From: Semisulcospira habei
Taxonomy: Eukaryota; Mollusca; Gastropoda; Semisulcospiridae
Length of the DNA stretch: 64,000 nucleotides
NCBI GenBank assembly: GCA_036245525.1
Contig: BTPG01000003.1
Location: 191,562,164 to 191,626,163, forward strand
Direction of reading: 5' to 3'
A program made the translations under genes and the position numbers. Below are positions 10,646 through 21,674 of the stretch, in pieces; within the stretch, counting starts at the first letter, position 1; every line of letters starts with the position of its first letter. Under the pieces are notes generated by a model. It saw nothing but the letters and a program-made list of their open reading frames with translations, ran no database searches and was not told the origin of the DNA.

Positions 10646-12954
10646 ATGTATTCCAGTTGGCAAGTTCGTACCTGCACGAGATGCACAGACTTCCAGTGGC
10701 CGAGTGATGCCCATGACGTCTGTTTTCCATGCTCTGGCTGTTCCCCCACCCACCCTTGCGGCATCTGCATCACCTGGGAGGAGGAGCAGTGGTCGCAACT
10801 GTGGCGGTTCTACCGGCGGAAGCGTCCGAAGAAGGCCGCTCCGTCTACTGTGGTGGAGGAAACACCGAGAGCTCTCACGATGCGGGACGCACATGCGGAT
10901 CCGGAGCCTCACGCTCCTGACGGAGGGTTCATCAGCTCGCTGGGGTTACTTGTCACCGAGCATGGCCAACGAAGTACTCCAACATCGGTGTTTGTCAGCT
11001 CGCCGGCAGTTCCTGTGAATGAAGTACTCCAACATCGGTGTTTGTCAGCTCGCCGGCAGTTCCTGACCCCGAGCTTGGCCAACACCGGGCGCCTACAGGG
11101 TTTGTCGGCTCGCTGGGTCCCACCGAGTCTGACCGACAGCGCCCGCGGGATCGCAGTGCGTCTACGACCGTGAGAAGCTCCATTGACAAGCACAAGTCTT
11201 CTGGTGCGGAGGTCAGTGCCTTAGTTAGCACTAAGAGTAAAAAACCTACCAAATACACATTAGCGAGTGTAGTTAAGGTGCCTCCTGTTTTGGCCCCCTC
11301 GGCCCGGCCCCTGGCACAGGGGGAGGTGACTGTTTTTCAGAGACCACGCGGTCGCAACTCCCGCGCTTCTAATGGTTCCCGTGACACTCACGTCGCTCGC
11401 TACGAACGCTTTTCTTCTCGCTCCGTGGGTGGGTCTTCCCGCTCGAGCTCGACTTCCAGAGAGCGCCGAGCGCCTAAGAGGCTCAGCCCTCTTCCCGACC
11501 GGCGTACTTCGTACTCTCACCGGGATAGAGATCTCCGTCCTCGTTCGGCGCGCCGCTCGGCTTATCGACCCCGGTCCCGTTCGCCCTCTCCTTCCCGGAG
11601 CCAGCGTTCCCGCTACCACCGGACTTACTCTCCCCGACGCCGTCCTTCCCCGCGGCAACGCTCCCCTCTTCACCACTCCGTTTCGAGACGTCCGGCGACG
11701 AGGTTCTCCCCGACGTCCCGCTCCCCCCCCCCCCCCCTGTTTCTTCGCGACGGGCCCGTTCGCCTCCCAGCGCTACAGTGACACGACGCGAGTTAAGTAG
11801 CGACGTTTCCAGTGTTGGTGTCCGACCTTCCCCCCCTCAGGGGTCAGATCCTGTTGTGGAGGACGACGCTCTCAGCCTCGTTCCTGAGGGTTCGATGTCA
11901 GCCTTACTGCGTGACGATGCGTCCGACGCGTCCGGACACTCCCCCCTCTCGGACGCCGCCGGTGTTCGGCAGCCTTCCCTCAGTCATAAGATGGAGACCC
12001 TCCGGGCCTTGGATGAAGCGGCTCGCCTTATCGCGGCCTCCCTTCCTCTGGAAGACTGCCCACCTTCACCGCCGGTCAAGAGGAAAGCTTCTGCGTTTGT
12101 GGATGTGGCCAGCCTGACGAAGCGGTTCAAGTCTCTCCCTCAACCTCCAGGGTTCCGAGACCTACGTGACGCCCTTTCGTCGCATCTTCGAACGAATTCC
12201 TTTGGGGACGCTGGTTTCTTTTCGGACAACAGGTGGCCCGCTGATCTACAGATTGCCTTTCAGCAACGCTGGTACGCGGGTCATTCACAGTCCTTCGCCT
12301 GTCCGCTACCGGAACTGGACGCCCAGGCCCTCTCCTTCGCTGGCTCCCCTCGTCCCGGGTCCCGTCATCCCAGGCCTCGACAAGACAGCTACCCTCATAC
12401 GGAATGCCCTCGCTACAGCGGGATTCCTCGACTTGGTGACCCAGACTATCGTTCGCCGGGTGGAAGACGCCTGGAACCCTGTGACCTCTCCTTTTCTGGT
12501 GGACATCCTATCTTTGGCAGTGGCAGGCAACCGGGCGGCGTTTCACTCCGCTGTAAACTCCATGACGGCCGCGGCCAACTGCGACCTGATGCGACGGGAT
12601 GCTCTTCTCCGTTCCTGTGATCTTCCCCCAGACTTGAAGAAGCAACTTCGACAGGCGCCGTTTGGAGGGGAACTGCTGTTCGGGCCCACCTGGCAGGCGG
12701 TGAAGGAAGCCAACAAGGACTTGTGGCCCAGCCAACCGGCGCCACACCGCTTTCGGGTTCCCCGCAAGGCCGCGGGTCGCGCCCTGCGGTCCGCCAGACC
12801 CGCTCCCCGCCCCCCTACAGTGCGCAGACGTCTCCCTCCTCGCGCCCCAGCCTTTGGGCGCGCTCGCCCTCACCCCGACTTGACTTCCGCCCCCGCCCCC
12901 TACCCCGCCTGGCCCCGGCCCGCCCGCTGTCCAGGGAGGGGCAGGGCCCACTGA
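10646..12954 (+). pseudogene. D1 gag, frame-broken
   Basis: From ATG 10646 the protein starts with the zinc-ligand module C10, C13, H23, C26, C29, C32, H36, C38, C41, then WSQLWRFYRRKR. A 50-bp direct duplication (10971-11020, 11021-11070) shifts the frame. The gag continues from about 11038 in the next frame through a 120-residue Arg/Ser-rich region (11390-11700), shifts again in a C15 run near 11728-11741, continues from 11778 with acidic and helical sequence, and shifts once more near 12310-12350. The last part (to 12954) holds DKTATLIRNAL and FLVDILSLAVAGN, a helical block like DIRS capsid regions, and a Pro/Arg tail. Confidence 0.75.
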
Positions 12955-12974
12955 CGCTTATCCTCCTCCGCCTC

Positions 12975-13413
12975 CGCCGACCGCTCCCCTCTCTCCTGTC
13001 GGCGGGAGGCTGGCGCGCCACAGCCAGGCGTGGCATGCACTGTTCCCGGACAACGCCTGGGTGCTTTCTACCGTCTCCGAAGGTCTTCGGATCGCCTTTC
13101 GGTCGCCGCCCCCCCTCCGCCGTTCTCCCGTTTGGACCCCTGTGCCCCCCGACCTAGACAGGGCCGTTGCTCTTCGCGACGAGGTGCACTCCTTACTACT
13201 AAAGACGGCGACGGAAGTGGTTTCGCAGCCCAACTCGCCTGCTTTCTACAGCCGCCTTTTCGTTGTGCCCAAGCCAAACGGCAAGTGGAGACCGGTCATC
13301 GATCTCTCTGCCTTGAACAAGTTCGTCGTGGCTCCCCCCTTCCGCATGGAAATGGCCCGAGCCCTTCGGGCCGCGGTGCAGCCGATGGATTTTGCCGTCA
13401 GCCTGGATCTCTC
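12975..13413 (+). pseudogene. D1 reverse transcriptase, N-terminal part
   Basis: The open frame covers GGRLARHSQAWHALF, WVLSTVSEGLRIAF, then VVPKPNGKWRPVIDLSALN, RT motifs 1-2 of DIRS polymerases, and ends in the motif A start SLDLS. It is cut at 13413 by a DNA transposon. The remainder of motif A, DAYLHVPVH, resumes at 15062 in a compatible frame. Start of the polymerase frame is unclear because gag overlaps upstream in another frame. Confidence 0.88.
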
Positions 13414-15057
13414 CACGGCAGTTTAGCCTATGCTCTTTAGTTTTCAGCTCTATGCCCGCCGGCGCGAGCCAGCACACTTAAGAGATCGGCTTCGCGGGAG
13501 CACTGAGATAGCGAGGCAGCCTCCTTCCCCTTGCTATCAGCGCGCTAAATACCATCACTGATAATGCACCAGCTATGCGGTCTTGCTTCCGCTGGGGATA
13601 CGAATAGCGCAGCAGCCGTCTTTGTCTACAGTACTACTGTGCTTGACCCCGATTAGCTCTTAGCCTCTGCTGCATACATCGGCGAATAAGCTGTAAATTA
13701 CAGATGTTGTCTGTAAACCGGAATTAATTAACCTGCAGTTGTGAGTGATTATTTGAACATACGTCGTCTTGTAGAGGAGAAATTGTACTATCTTTGGACA
13801 CCAAACATGCTGGGGTAATCTGCGTGGATGTTTGTCATGCACTGGCTAAAAGTATTACTAGGAGACGGATTAGATGCCGCCTTACGTTAGTTTATCAAAC
13901 TTTTTATCACATCACTGTTCAAAAACAAAAGTTGCTGGAAAGTTCAGACAAAGTCAGTGCTGTCAACAGATGTCTTAACTCACATATCCCATGCTAAAAA
14001 TCTTCACAACCACATACCTGAGTCCTGCTAAAGCCGGTTTGGTGGGCCAAGTAAAAACGGTAATCCATTCACAGCGCGCCGACATGAAGTATGCGAGTTT
14101 CACCGATACAGTCAATGTTTTTAACAATATCACAATTTTAACACAGTTTAAAAATAATACACAAAGCAGAGGTTTACTGTTTGCTGTTACGAGATTCAGT
14201 TCCGGCTTAGTGTCACATTTAAATGGCTTAAAATGAGTGTTTACAGGGTCACTATGATGCCTATCAAAACTTGATAGGCCGATCAGTTTCATTTTTTTTT
14301 GGACGAGTGGCAGTCTGTGGATACCTGATGAAAATGTGGAGAAACCAAAGCCAAATGCTCTGTCAGAAGGATTCTAAACTTCTGTTGTGTGACACATGCA
14401 ACAAATTGATTTAGAATGCTTCCCTTCCTGGTCGTTGAGCACATCAATGTTGTAACACGAAAATATATCACTGGTGTATTTAGTGCACAAAAACCACGGG
14501 TTTGTTTTTGTCTTTCACTGCTCGCCTAGACCTTCTACCACAAAGTTTACACAAAGAATTCACGGCTTCCAAATGTCTTGGAAAGGAATGTCCATTCTCC
14601 ATGGCTTTAACAAGCTATACTATACATAATGCATCAGATAAGGGCACACATTGGAGTGATACATCCGGCACAGAAAACAAGTCATTTACACACAAGCACT
14701 GTCTACAGCGGAAGGAAAGTTCCTCGAACTACACACGTTGTAATCAAGTAATAAGCACAGAATTCGAAGAGGTGTTCAAACCAAACTTATATAAGCTTGA
14801 AGAGGACAATTTCAAGCATAGTGTTACATAATGATATTTACGATTACAACTTTGTAGACACGGTAATAATAAGTTATAAACAGGCTAAACTTATCACATG
14901 CCTGACAGACTTCAACAGGGAACAAAGAGCGCAACGCTTCTCGCCAGCAGCTAGGCTGGAGCCTGCTATGACCCGCGCGCACTTATCAGTGAAGTGGGTC
15001 ACGGCTGGCACAGAGCCCAACTAAAAAGAGGAATTCAGAGAAGGGTAAACTGCCGTG
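13414..15057. mobile_element. Non-autonomous DNA transposon with 4-bp target duplication
   Basis: 1644 bp with inverted ends CACGGCAGTTTA...TAAACTGCCGTG and target duplication TCTC at 13410-13413 and 15058-15061. Removing the element and one TCTC recovers the conserved polymerase reading frame across the site, which fixes both ends. CAC termini with 4-bp duplications fit the Chapaev branch of the CMC (CACTA/Mirage/Chapaev) superfamily; this is inference from termini only. No transposase is present; the small frames inside (for example 14502-14831) resemble nothing I know. Confidence 0.83.
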
Positions 15058-16682
15058 TCTCGGATGCATACCTTCACGTGCCTGTACACCCTTCGTCCCG
15101 ACGGTATCTATGCTTTGCCTTTGCAGGAGTGATTTACCAGTTCCAAGTGTTGCCCTTCGGTCTCAACCTCAGCCCCTGGGTGTTCACGCGCATCATGGAT
15201 GCAGTCGTCGCCCAGGCCAGAAGGACGTCGTCCAGCCCGACGTCGAACTACCTCGACGACCTCCTCCTACGGAACCAGTCGGTCACGGCCTTAACCAGGG
15301 ATCGAGATGCGCTGCTGCACCTCCTCGACAATCTCGGCTTCCTGCTGAACGGGGGCAAGTCCGACCTGGTGCCCTCCCGCCACTTCCTCCATCTGGGTAT
15401 GGAGTTTCACACAGACTGCAACCTTGTTCGTCTCCCGGGACCCCGCATACAGAAGCTGGCGACCCTCGCCCTGCACCTCGCGCAGACTCGCTCGGCTTCC
15501 GCCAGAGTGTGGCTACAGCTCCTTGGCCTGATGAGTGCGGCGGCAGACTTGCTCCACCTGGGTCGCCTGTACTACCGTCCCCTTCAGCTCCATCTACTCT
15601 TACACTGGCGGCCGTCCTCGGGCGACCTGGAAACGATGGTACCAGTTCCCTTGATGTTGCTGCCGCATCTTCATCGATGGGCGGATCCTGCCTGGCTGGC
15701 GTCGGGAGTCCCCCTCTACACGCCTCCCCCCCGACTGTCACTTTGCGTCGACGCGAGCAGCTCCGGCTGGGGAGCTCACCTACTTCCGATGTTCACCACG
15801 GCTTCCGGCATTTGGACCTCGGACCTAGCGACGCGACACATCAACTGGTTGGAGCTCCAGGCGGTTTGGCAAGCACTCCTCGTCTGGGAACCTCGTCTGC
15901 GTCATCAGGAGCTTCTCGTCCTGTCTGACAACTCTACAGTCGTCGCCTACCTTCAGAAGCAGGGCGGGACACGCTCCCCGTGTCTTTGCATTCTTCTTTA
16001 CCAGATCCTGCGGTGGTGCGAAGACCACAACATTTCCCTCAGAGCCAGACACATCCCGGGCCATCTCAATGTCCTGGCAGACTCCCTCTCTCGACGCGGG
16101 CAGCTTCTCCACACCGAGTGGACACTCCGACCAGACATCTTTCGGATGATTTGCGACCGCTGGGAGACGCCCATGATCGACCTCTTTGCCACGAGATGGA
16201 ACCACCAACTTCCACTCTTCGTCTCCCCCATCCCAGATCCTCAAGCCTGGGTGGTCGACGCTCTATCCATTCCCTGGGACGGCCTCATTGCGTACGCCTA
16301 TCCACCGACGGTCCTCGTTCCCAAGGTCCTGCTCAAGCTCAGAGGTTGCAACACGGTTCTGTACCTAGTGGCCCCCTTCTCCTGGTCCCGGTCCTGGACA
16401 ACCGACCTCCTGAACCTGGCGTCGGCCCCCCCACTACAGCTGCCCACTCCGCCATCGATGCTCAAGCAGCCCCGGCAGGACCTGTTCCACCCGTGCCCCG
16501 AGCGGCTCCTCCTACACGCCTGGAGATTGTGCGGCAAGCCCTCGCCAACAGAGGTTTCTCAAGTACGGCGGTGGATGCGATCGCTACAGCCCGCAGGCGA
16601 TCCACTAGGCGAGTTTACGAGGGGAAATGGCGGGTTCTCTGCGACTGGTGTGTCGTCGAACGACTCTCCCCCACGGATCTGA
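15058..16682 (+). pseudogene. D1 reverse transcriptase C-terminal part, RNase H and methylase-like domain
   Basis: After the insertion the frame runs uninterrupted: DAYLHVPVH (motif A), FGLNLSPWVFT (motif B), catalytic YLDD at 15249-15260, LGMEF (motif D/E). RNase H follows at about 15735-16110: CVDASSSGWG, INWLELQAVW, VLSDNSTVV and NVLADSLSR carry the D-E-D-D acidic residues. A DIRS-type methylase-like domain follows (IDLFATRWNHQLP, AWVVDALSIPW, AYAYPP, 16170-16400). It overlaps the recombinase frame by more than 250 bases. This part is intact; the loss is only from the upstream insertion. Confidence 0.92.
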
Positions 16683-17593
16683 CGGTTCCCCAGCTAGCGG
16701 AATTCTTCCTCTGGCTCTTCAATGATCAGCGGTTGGCTCCCATTACCATTCGCGGCTATCTGGCTATGATAGCCGACACGTACCGGCACCTGGGACGCCC
16801 CGACCCTGGCGCCTGCAAGGACCTGGCGGATCTGATGGCACACTTCGGCCTTCATCGACCAACCTCCCGCTCCCTTGTGCCGAGATGGGACCTACCATGG
16901 ATACTGACGTGGCTCAACACTAGCCGCTTCGAGCCTTTGCAGCTGGCGCGACTGGCGGATGTGACGCGGAAGACGTGCTTCCTACTAGCCCTCGCCACTG
17001 CGGCCAGGGTCAGCGAGCTTCACGCCTTCTCGACCCACCCCTCGTGCCTGCAGTTCCGGGTGGACGGTTCGCTACAACTGCTGCCGGACCCGAACTTCCT
17101 GGCCAAGACACGGCTTCCTCTAGCCGCTCCACAAGTGGTCTCCATACAAGCACTGAGGGGACCTGGCTTCTCCCGAGACTCCAGACAGCAAGATCCGGTG
17201 AGAGCAGTGCGTATCTACTTGCGCCGGACCAAGCCTTTGCGCAGGGGCCGCACCCGCCTTTTCCTTCCTTTGTCTCCAGGTAGAAATGACATTACGGCCC
17301 AAACGATCTCCGCCTGGCTCCGTTGGGTGATACGCTCCGCTTACCACGACCTCGCCCCTGAGACCGCCGCACATCTGAACATCCGGGCGCATGAGGTACG
17401 AGCCATGGCGGAGAGCCTTGCATTCGACCGCAACTGTGCAGTCAAGGACATTGTGGCGGCCGTGGGCTGGCGTTCAGAGTCAACCTTCGCCAGATTCTAC
17501 CTGAGTGACCTCTCCGGCCAGCGCGAGAACCTGTCGCTGGTGGGGGATGTCACGGCAGCACAACACTCCCTCCCGGCACCCTGGGTGCTGTAG
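15980..17593 (+). CDS. D1 tyrosine recombinase
   Basis: DIRS elements integrate a circular DNA with a tyrosine recombinase instead of an integrase. The open frame is 537 codons, but only residues from about 165 onward look like recombinase; the front is the other-frame shadow of RNase H. A SAM-like core-binding domain (residues 180-300) is followed by the catalytic domain: R343 in AARVSEL, H471-x2-R474 in HEVR, W497 in VGWRSE, and nucleophile Y507 in FARFYLSD. All catalytic positions are present with no stop or shift. True start is probably near 16430-16500, or by translational coupling to the RT frame. This is the only apparently intact transposon enzyme in the window. Confidence 0.9.
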   Translation: MSLHSSLPDPAVVRRPQHFPQSQTHPGPSQCPGRLPLSTRAASPHRVDTPTRHLSDDLRPLGDAHDRPLCHEMEPPTSTLRLPHPRSSSLGGRRSIHSLGRPHCVRLSTDGPRSQGPAQAQRLQHGSVPSGPLLLVPVLDNRPPEPGVGPPTTAAHSAIDAQAAPAGPVPPVPRAAPPTRLEIVRQALANRGFSSTAVDAIATARRRSTRRVYEGKWRVLCDWCVVERLSPTDLTVPQLAEFFLWLFNDQRLAPITIRGYLAMIADTYRHLGRPDPGACKDLADLMAHFGLHRPTSRSLVPRWDLPWILTWLNTSRFEPLQLARLADVTRKTCFLLALATAARVSELHAFSTHPSCLQFRVDGSLQLLPDPNFLAKTRLPLAAPQVVSIQALRGPGFSRDSRQQDPVRAVRIYLRRTKPLRRGRTRLFLPLSPGRNDITAQTISAWLRWVIRSAYHDLAPETAAHLNIRAHEVRAMAESLAFDRNCAVKDIVAAVGWRSESTFARFYLSDLSGQRENLSLVGDVTAAQHSLPAPWVL

Positions 17594-17689
17594 GTATTCT
17601 TCGCTAAAATTATCGGAAGGTTGTGCCTAGGAGGGCGGGTTTCGGGGACCTAATAGTTTGCTTAGGGACGTTATTAGCGGCACCCACCG

Positions 17690-17783
17690 CCTCATCGACA
17701 TTCTTCCTAACAGTAATGTCATCGGTAATGTTGTTTTGAGAAAACAAATGTATTTTTCTCTAAAATAAATTTTTTTGAAAAAT
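17690..17783. repeat. D1 right inverted repeat and internal complementary region, broken by B
   Basis: 17704-17747 mirrors the left terminus. The adjoining AT-rich run to 17783 mirrors 24114-24151, the outer right end, so complements of both termini are adjacent. Element B starts at 17784; the interrupted region resumes at 23875 with ACTTACCGATGACATTACT. Confidence 0.8.
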
Positions 17784-18879
17784 TCATTTTTCTTTAAAAG
17801 GTATTTTTTCGAAAAATACTTACCGATGACATGACTGAATGGAAGTGTCTACTACTTACTCATTCTAGCCTAAGAGCCAGTTGTGTTAAGACACAACCCG
17901 GGAGGCACTCGGGGAACCCCGAGGGGACCAAGAGTTGTCTCCCTATACCCACCACCCGGAAGCTGGGTACCCATAATCCCTCAGTCAGGATACTTGGCGC
18001 ACGAGCGGCAAGCGGGGCAGGTGGGAGGGTCGTTTGAGTCATGTCATCGGTAAGTATTTTTCGAAAAAATACCTTTTAAAGAAAAATGAATTTGTTTCTT
18101 CAAAAACATTACCGATGACATGACTGAATGGAAGAATTGCGAACAGGAGGTGGGTGCCGCGCTCCAGCACACCTTAGGGCCCAAGGGCCGTCCTCCCTAA
18201 CGCAAACTCCCGACGACCCTAGGTAGGTTAATACCTACGGCGCTGAGGCGCCATGAGGGAGTTGTGCCCCCCGCAAAAAGGCCTCCACCAGAGCGAGGAG
18301 TCTCTCTGGCCTGGCAGAGCTCTGCAATCGAGGCGGTCGAAGTCATCCTGCCCGCCAGCCTCCAGTAGCCACGAAGTGCAAGACAGTACAGTCCCTGCCG
18401 AATGTGACGTTCGTGGCCCTGCAAGTGCCTTGATAACGTACCTGTAGCCTCTAACCTCCCTGAGGGAGGGGTCCTGTAATTCAGAACGTATGACTGAGCT
18501 TAACCAGGAAGAACGTCCGGCATGTAGCGTCAGTGCTGCCGGAACCGGCAAAGAGGCGAGCGCGTCCAAAGCGAACGGCTATGTCGTAGGCACCCGTGAG
18601 GCTTGTACAGGGATTTGCTACGTGGTCTCCTGGTGGAATAGCGCCCCGTAAGCGGGCGCAAGGTGAACCTGTGGACCAAGGCGCGGCGGTCCAGGTAAGG
18701 TATGGTCCAAGAGGAGCTGTACGTAATTGTTCCCTCGAACTGTAGGCAGACAGGGTGAGGCGTAGCTCCTGAAGCTCGTTAACCAATCCACCACGGCAAC
18801 ATCCCTCAGGCGCCGTATGGCTGCAAGGGCAAGACGTAGCATTCGATGACTCCTCCCGAGGGGAGTCGACAGGAGGCTC

Positions 18880-21560
18880 CGGACGAGCGCGTGTAAGTCT
18901 CTCCGACCCGGGCTCTGAGGAGAGGCGGGTTCCTGCCGGCAAGTGGACCCCCAGCAGGATCCCGGCGGCTTACTTGGAGACGAGTGGGTACCGAGATTGT
19001 ACGTGGGACGTCGCCAAGCGCGACTCTCTGAACTGGGCTCTGTGAGGCGAGTTCTCTGCTTCTCAAAAGCTGTGTCCGGGCTCACTCCGTCCGGGTAGCG
19101 GCCTCGGTCAAGGCCCCATCCTGTGCCCCAGTCCACTGAAAACGTAGGATCATCCTGGTCTCATGCGCCGATCCTCCGAAGGTGTCCTGGTGTATTCCGT
19201 GTGTAGCCACTGGTCCCACCGGGGAAGACTGGCCCAGATCTACCATCGGTCCAGGTAGCGTCACGCATGGAGGGAGATGAAGTTCTTTCCCCAAGCACCA
19301 GGGTAGGGGGTATGCACTGGTCGGAGGATCGCCAGCTGCCCTGATCCTGGAAGTACACCTCCGCTGTCGCGTAGCCGAAGAGGAGAAGCTCCTGTGACCT
19401 ATCCTTCCCCCCACGAGCAGAAGAAGCAGGCCTAGTAGTCCGCGTCAGATCCAAGCTAAGCACGCTCTTGTCCGCGAAGTCCGAAGGTCGGAGGGTTGGA
19501 CCTCGAGAAGAATCACGGAAGTAGGAAGCGTAGCTTGAGCAGCCGGGCTTAGAGACGACTAAGGTGAGTAGATTCGACTCCGTGTAGTGGCTAGGCCTCC
19601 ACCCCGAGCACAGCCAAGCGGTACCACCTGTCCGAAGTACGGCACCCCCCGGGTGCCCAACGAGAGTTGTCGAGATGGTTAGACGTCAGGGAGAAGGGGC
19701 TGCGCCTTGGTTCCCCAGTGTCCACGATGGATGAGAACCCCCGGTGAGTCAAGGGGCGATGCCGGGCAACTTCCGCAGCAGGGCGGCGGCGATGAGCTTG
19801 GATGTCCTGTCCAGCGCCGGCCGAGTGTCCATCCGCGCCGAAGAACAGGTCTGATGGAACCGCAGCACTGGAAGCCGAAGAAGAGGAAGAGGAGAAACGG
19901 CTGAGACGTCCGAGCAACCAGTCCGAGGGGTCGTCAGCCGTCAAACTCAGGGTGTCAAAGTCCCGCTGTCTGGAACCGGCGACCGAGGAGGGCTCCGAGG
20001 GAGGGAATCCCGCTGACGGCGAACCGCAGGTCGAAGACTCCCTCCGAAGGGGAGAGCGAAGACGGAGCGACGCGGCGAGGTTCTCCCGTTTGCCGAAGGC
20101 GGGTTCCGACGAGGAGAACGGCTGCGACGAGGAGGAACGGAACGGAGAGGACGAGGGAAGGGGAAGTGGCCGGTCGATGGGAAGAGGAACGGGACGAACG
20201 GGAGTCCGAACGAGATGAGGAACGCGAAGAAGGCGAAACCAGTCGAGGGAGTCCTGATCCGTCGAACGATGAGTGGAGAAGGTCCTCCTACGATCTTGCG
20301 AAGCAGAGCGATAACGGTGAGTAGAATCCCAGCGCCTACGATCCTCGCGAACAGGAGGATCCGGACGAGTGCGTGTAAGTCTCTGTGAACCAGGCTCTTG
20401 GGAGAGGCGGGTTGCTTGCCGGCAAGGGGATCCCTGCGGCCAGAGATGAGTGGGGAATGAACCAGGCTCTTGGGAGAGGCGGGTTTCTGTGCACTAATCC
20501 GTTGAATACTCAAGTGGCGTCTTCTGTGTCGGATCAAGTTGGTTTCGCGCGTCCGGTGCCGGGGGCACAGCGGAAGGCGTCTTGGGCAACTCCAAGCACC
20601 CGAGCGTGAAGGTCCTCTTATGATCTTGCGAGGGAGAGCGATAACGTCGAGTAGAATCCCTGTGTCTACGCTCTTCACAACCAGGAGGTTCCGGACGAGT
20701 GCGTGAATGTCTCTGTGAACCAGGCTCTTGGGAGAGGCGGGTTTCTTGCCGGCCAGGGGACCCCCAGCGGGATCCCGGCGGCTTCTTCAGAGACGAGTGG
20801 GGAACGACGGTGGAGGAGGGACGCCACGAGCGTCCCACCAAACCAGGCTCTTGGGAGAGGCGGGTTCTTTCCACCAGCTGTATCCGGGCGCGCTCTCTAA
20901 CGGAGGCGGTCTTGACGGTCGAACTCCCACACTGCACTAATCCCTCGATTACTCAGTGGCGTTTTCTGTGTCGGATCCAGCTGGTCTCGCACGTCCGGTG
21001 CCGGGGGCACAGCGGAAGGCGTCTCGGCAATCTTCAAGTACCCGAGAGGGTAGGAGTCTCCCTCCTCTAAAGTTCCAGAGATTAGACCATCGCAGCTCCG
21101 GCCAGGTAGCACAGACGTTACAAGAGTGGTCGGAAGCACACCCAGCGCACAGGAGACAGACTGTATGGTTATCCGACGGCCACTGGAAGCCTCCGCATAG
21201 CTTGCATGTCCTCAGCAGTCCGATAGTGGTCCCTACTCTGGCGCCGCGCAGAGCGAGCGGGACGAGAGGTGGCCCGGAACTGTGTTGATAGTAGTCTCCG
21301 CTTCCTTGGAGACGAGCATTCTTACTAGAGTCCCTGGACGTGCACGTGAATGTCTCTGAGCCGGGCTCCGAGGGAGGCGGGCTTTCTTGCCGGTAAGGGG
21401 GACCCCCAGCGGGATCCCGCGGGCTTCTTGGAGACAAGTGGGGCAGATAGTGGACATGGCTTCTTGGAAGTCTTAGTCCGGGCGCGCTCCCTCCTGGAAG
21501 CAGCCTCATCGATCCAGGCCCACTTCGTGCACTAGTCCACTGAATCCGGTGTGGGGATTC
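18880..21560. repeat. Tandem array of gag-associated repeats in element B
   Basis: A block GGGAGAGGCGGGTTTCTTGC recurs near 18918, 20400, 20472, 20729, 20850 and 21368, usually after CGGACGAGTGCGTG and before CCCCAGCGGGATCCC and GAGACGAGTGGGG. A second block, TGTGTCGGATCMAGYTGGT to GGCACAGCGGAAGGCGTC, follows copies at 20521 and 20969. Long and short units are mixed, suggesting unequal exchange. Confidence 0.7.
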
Positions 21561-21674
21561 CCACAGGGACGTCCTGGTCTCAAGCGACCGGTGCCAAGGA
21601 TACGTTGGAAGGCGTATCCACATCCTGCGCATAGGAGACCCGACCCAGTGGTTGTCCGACGGCCACCGGAACAT
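20949..21674 (-). pseudogene. gag-like frame of DIRS element B
   Basis: Near residues 157-188 are C157, C160, H170, C173, C176, C179, H183, C185 and C188, spaced exactly as in D1 and A, followed by W-LRWSNLWNF. A second, decayed copy of the module lies about 450 bp upstream in reading direction (21630-21690; FRWPSDNHW in this frame, LLCAGC in another), so the domain was tandemly duplicated. Downstream minus-strand frames at 20494-20937 and 19591-19944 hold repeats and an acidic, Ser-rich gag-like tail, but no single frame spans them. Confidence 0.6.

Noticed and set aside
14502..14831. A 109-codon frame inside the 1.6-kb DNA transposon
   Set aside because: No recognisable domain and no homologous frame nearby; expected by chance in A/T-rich DNA.
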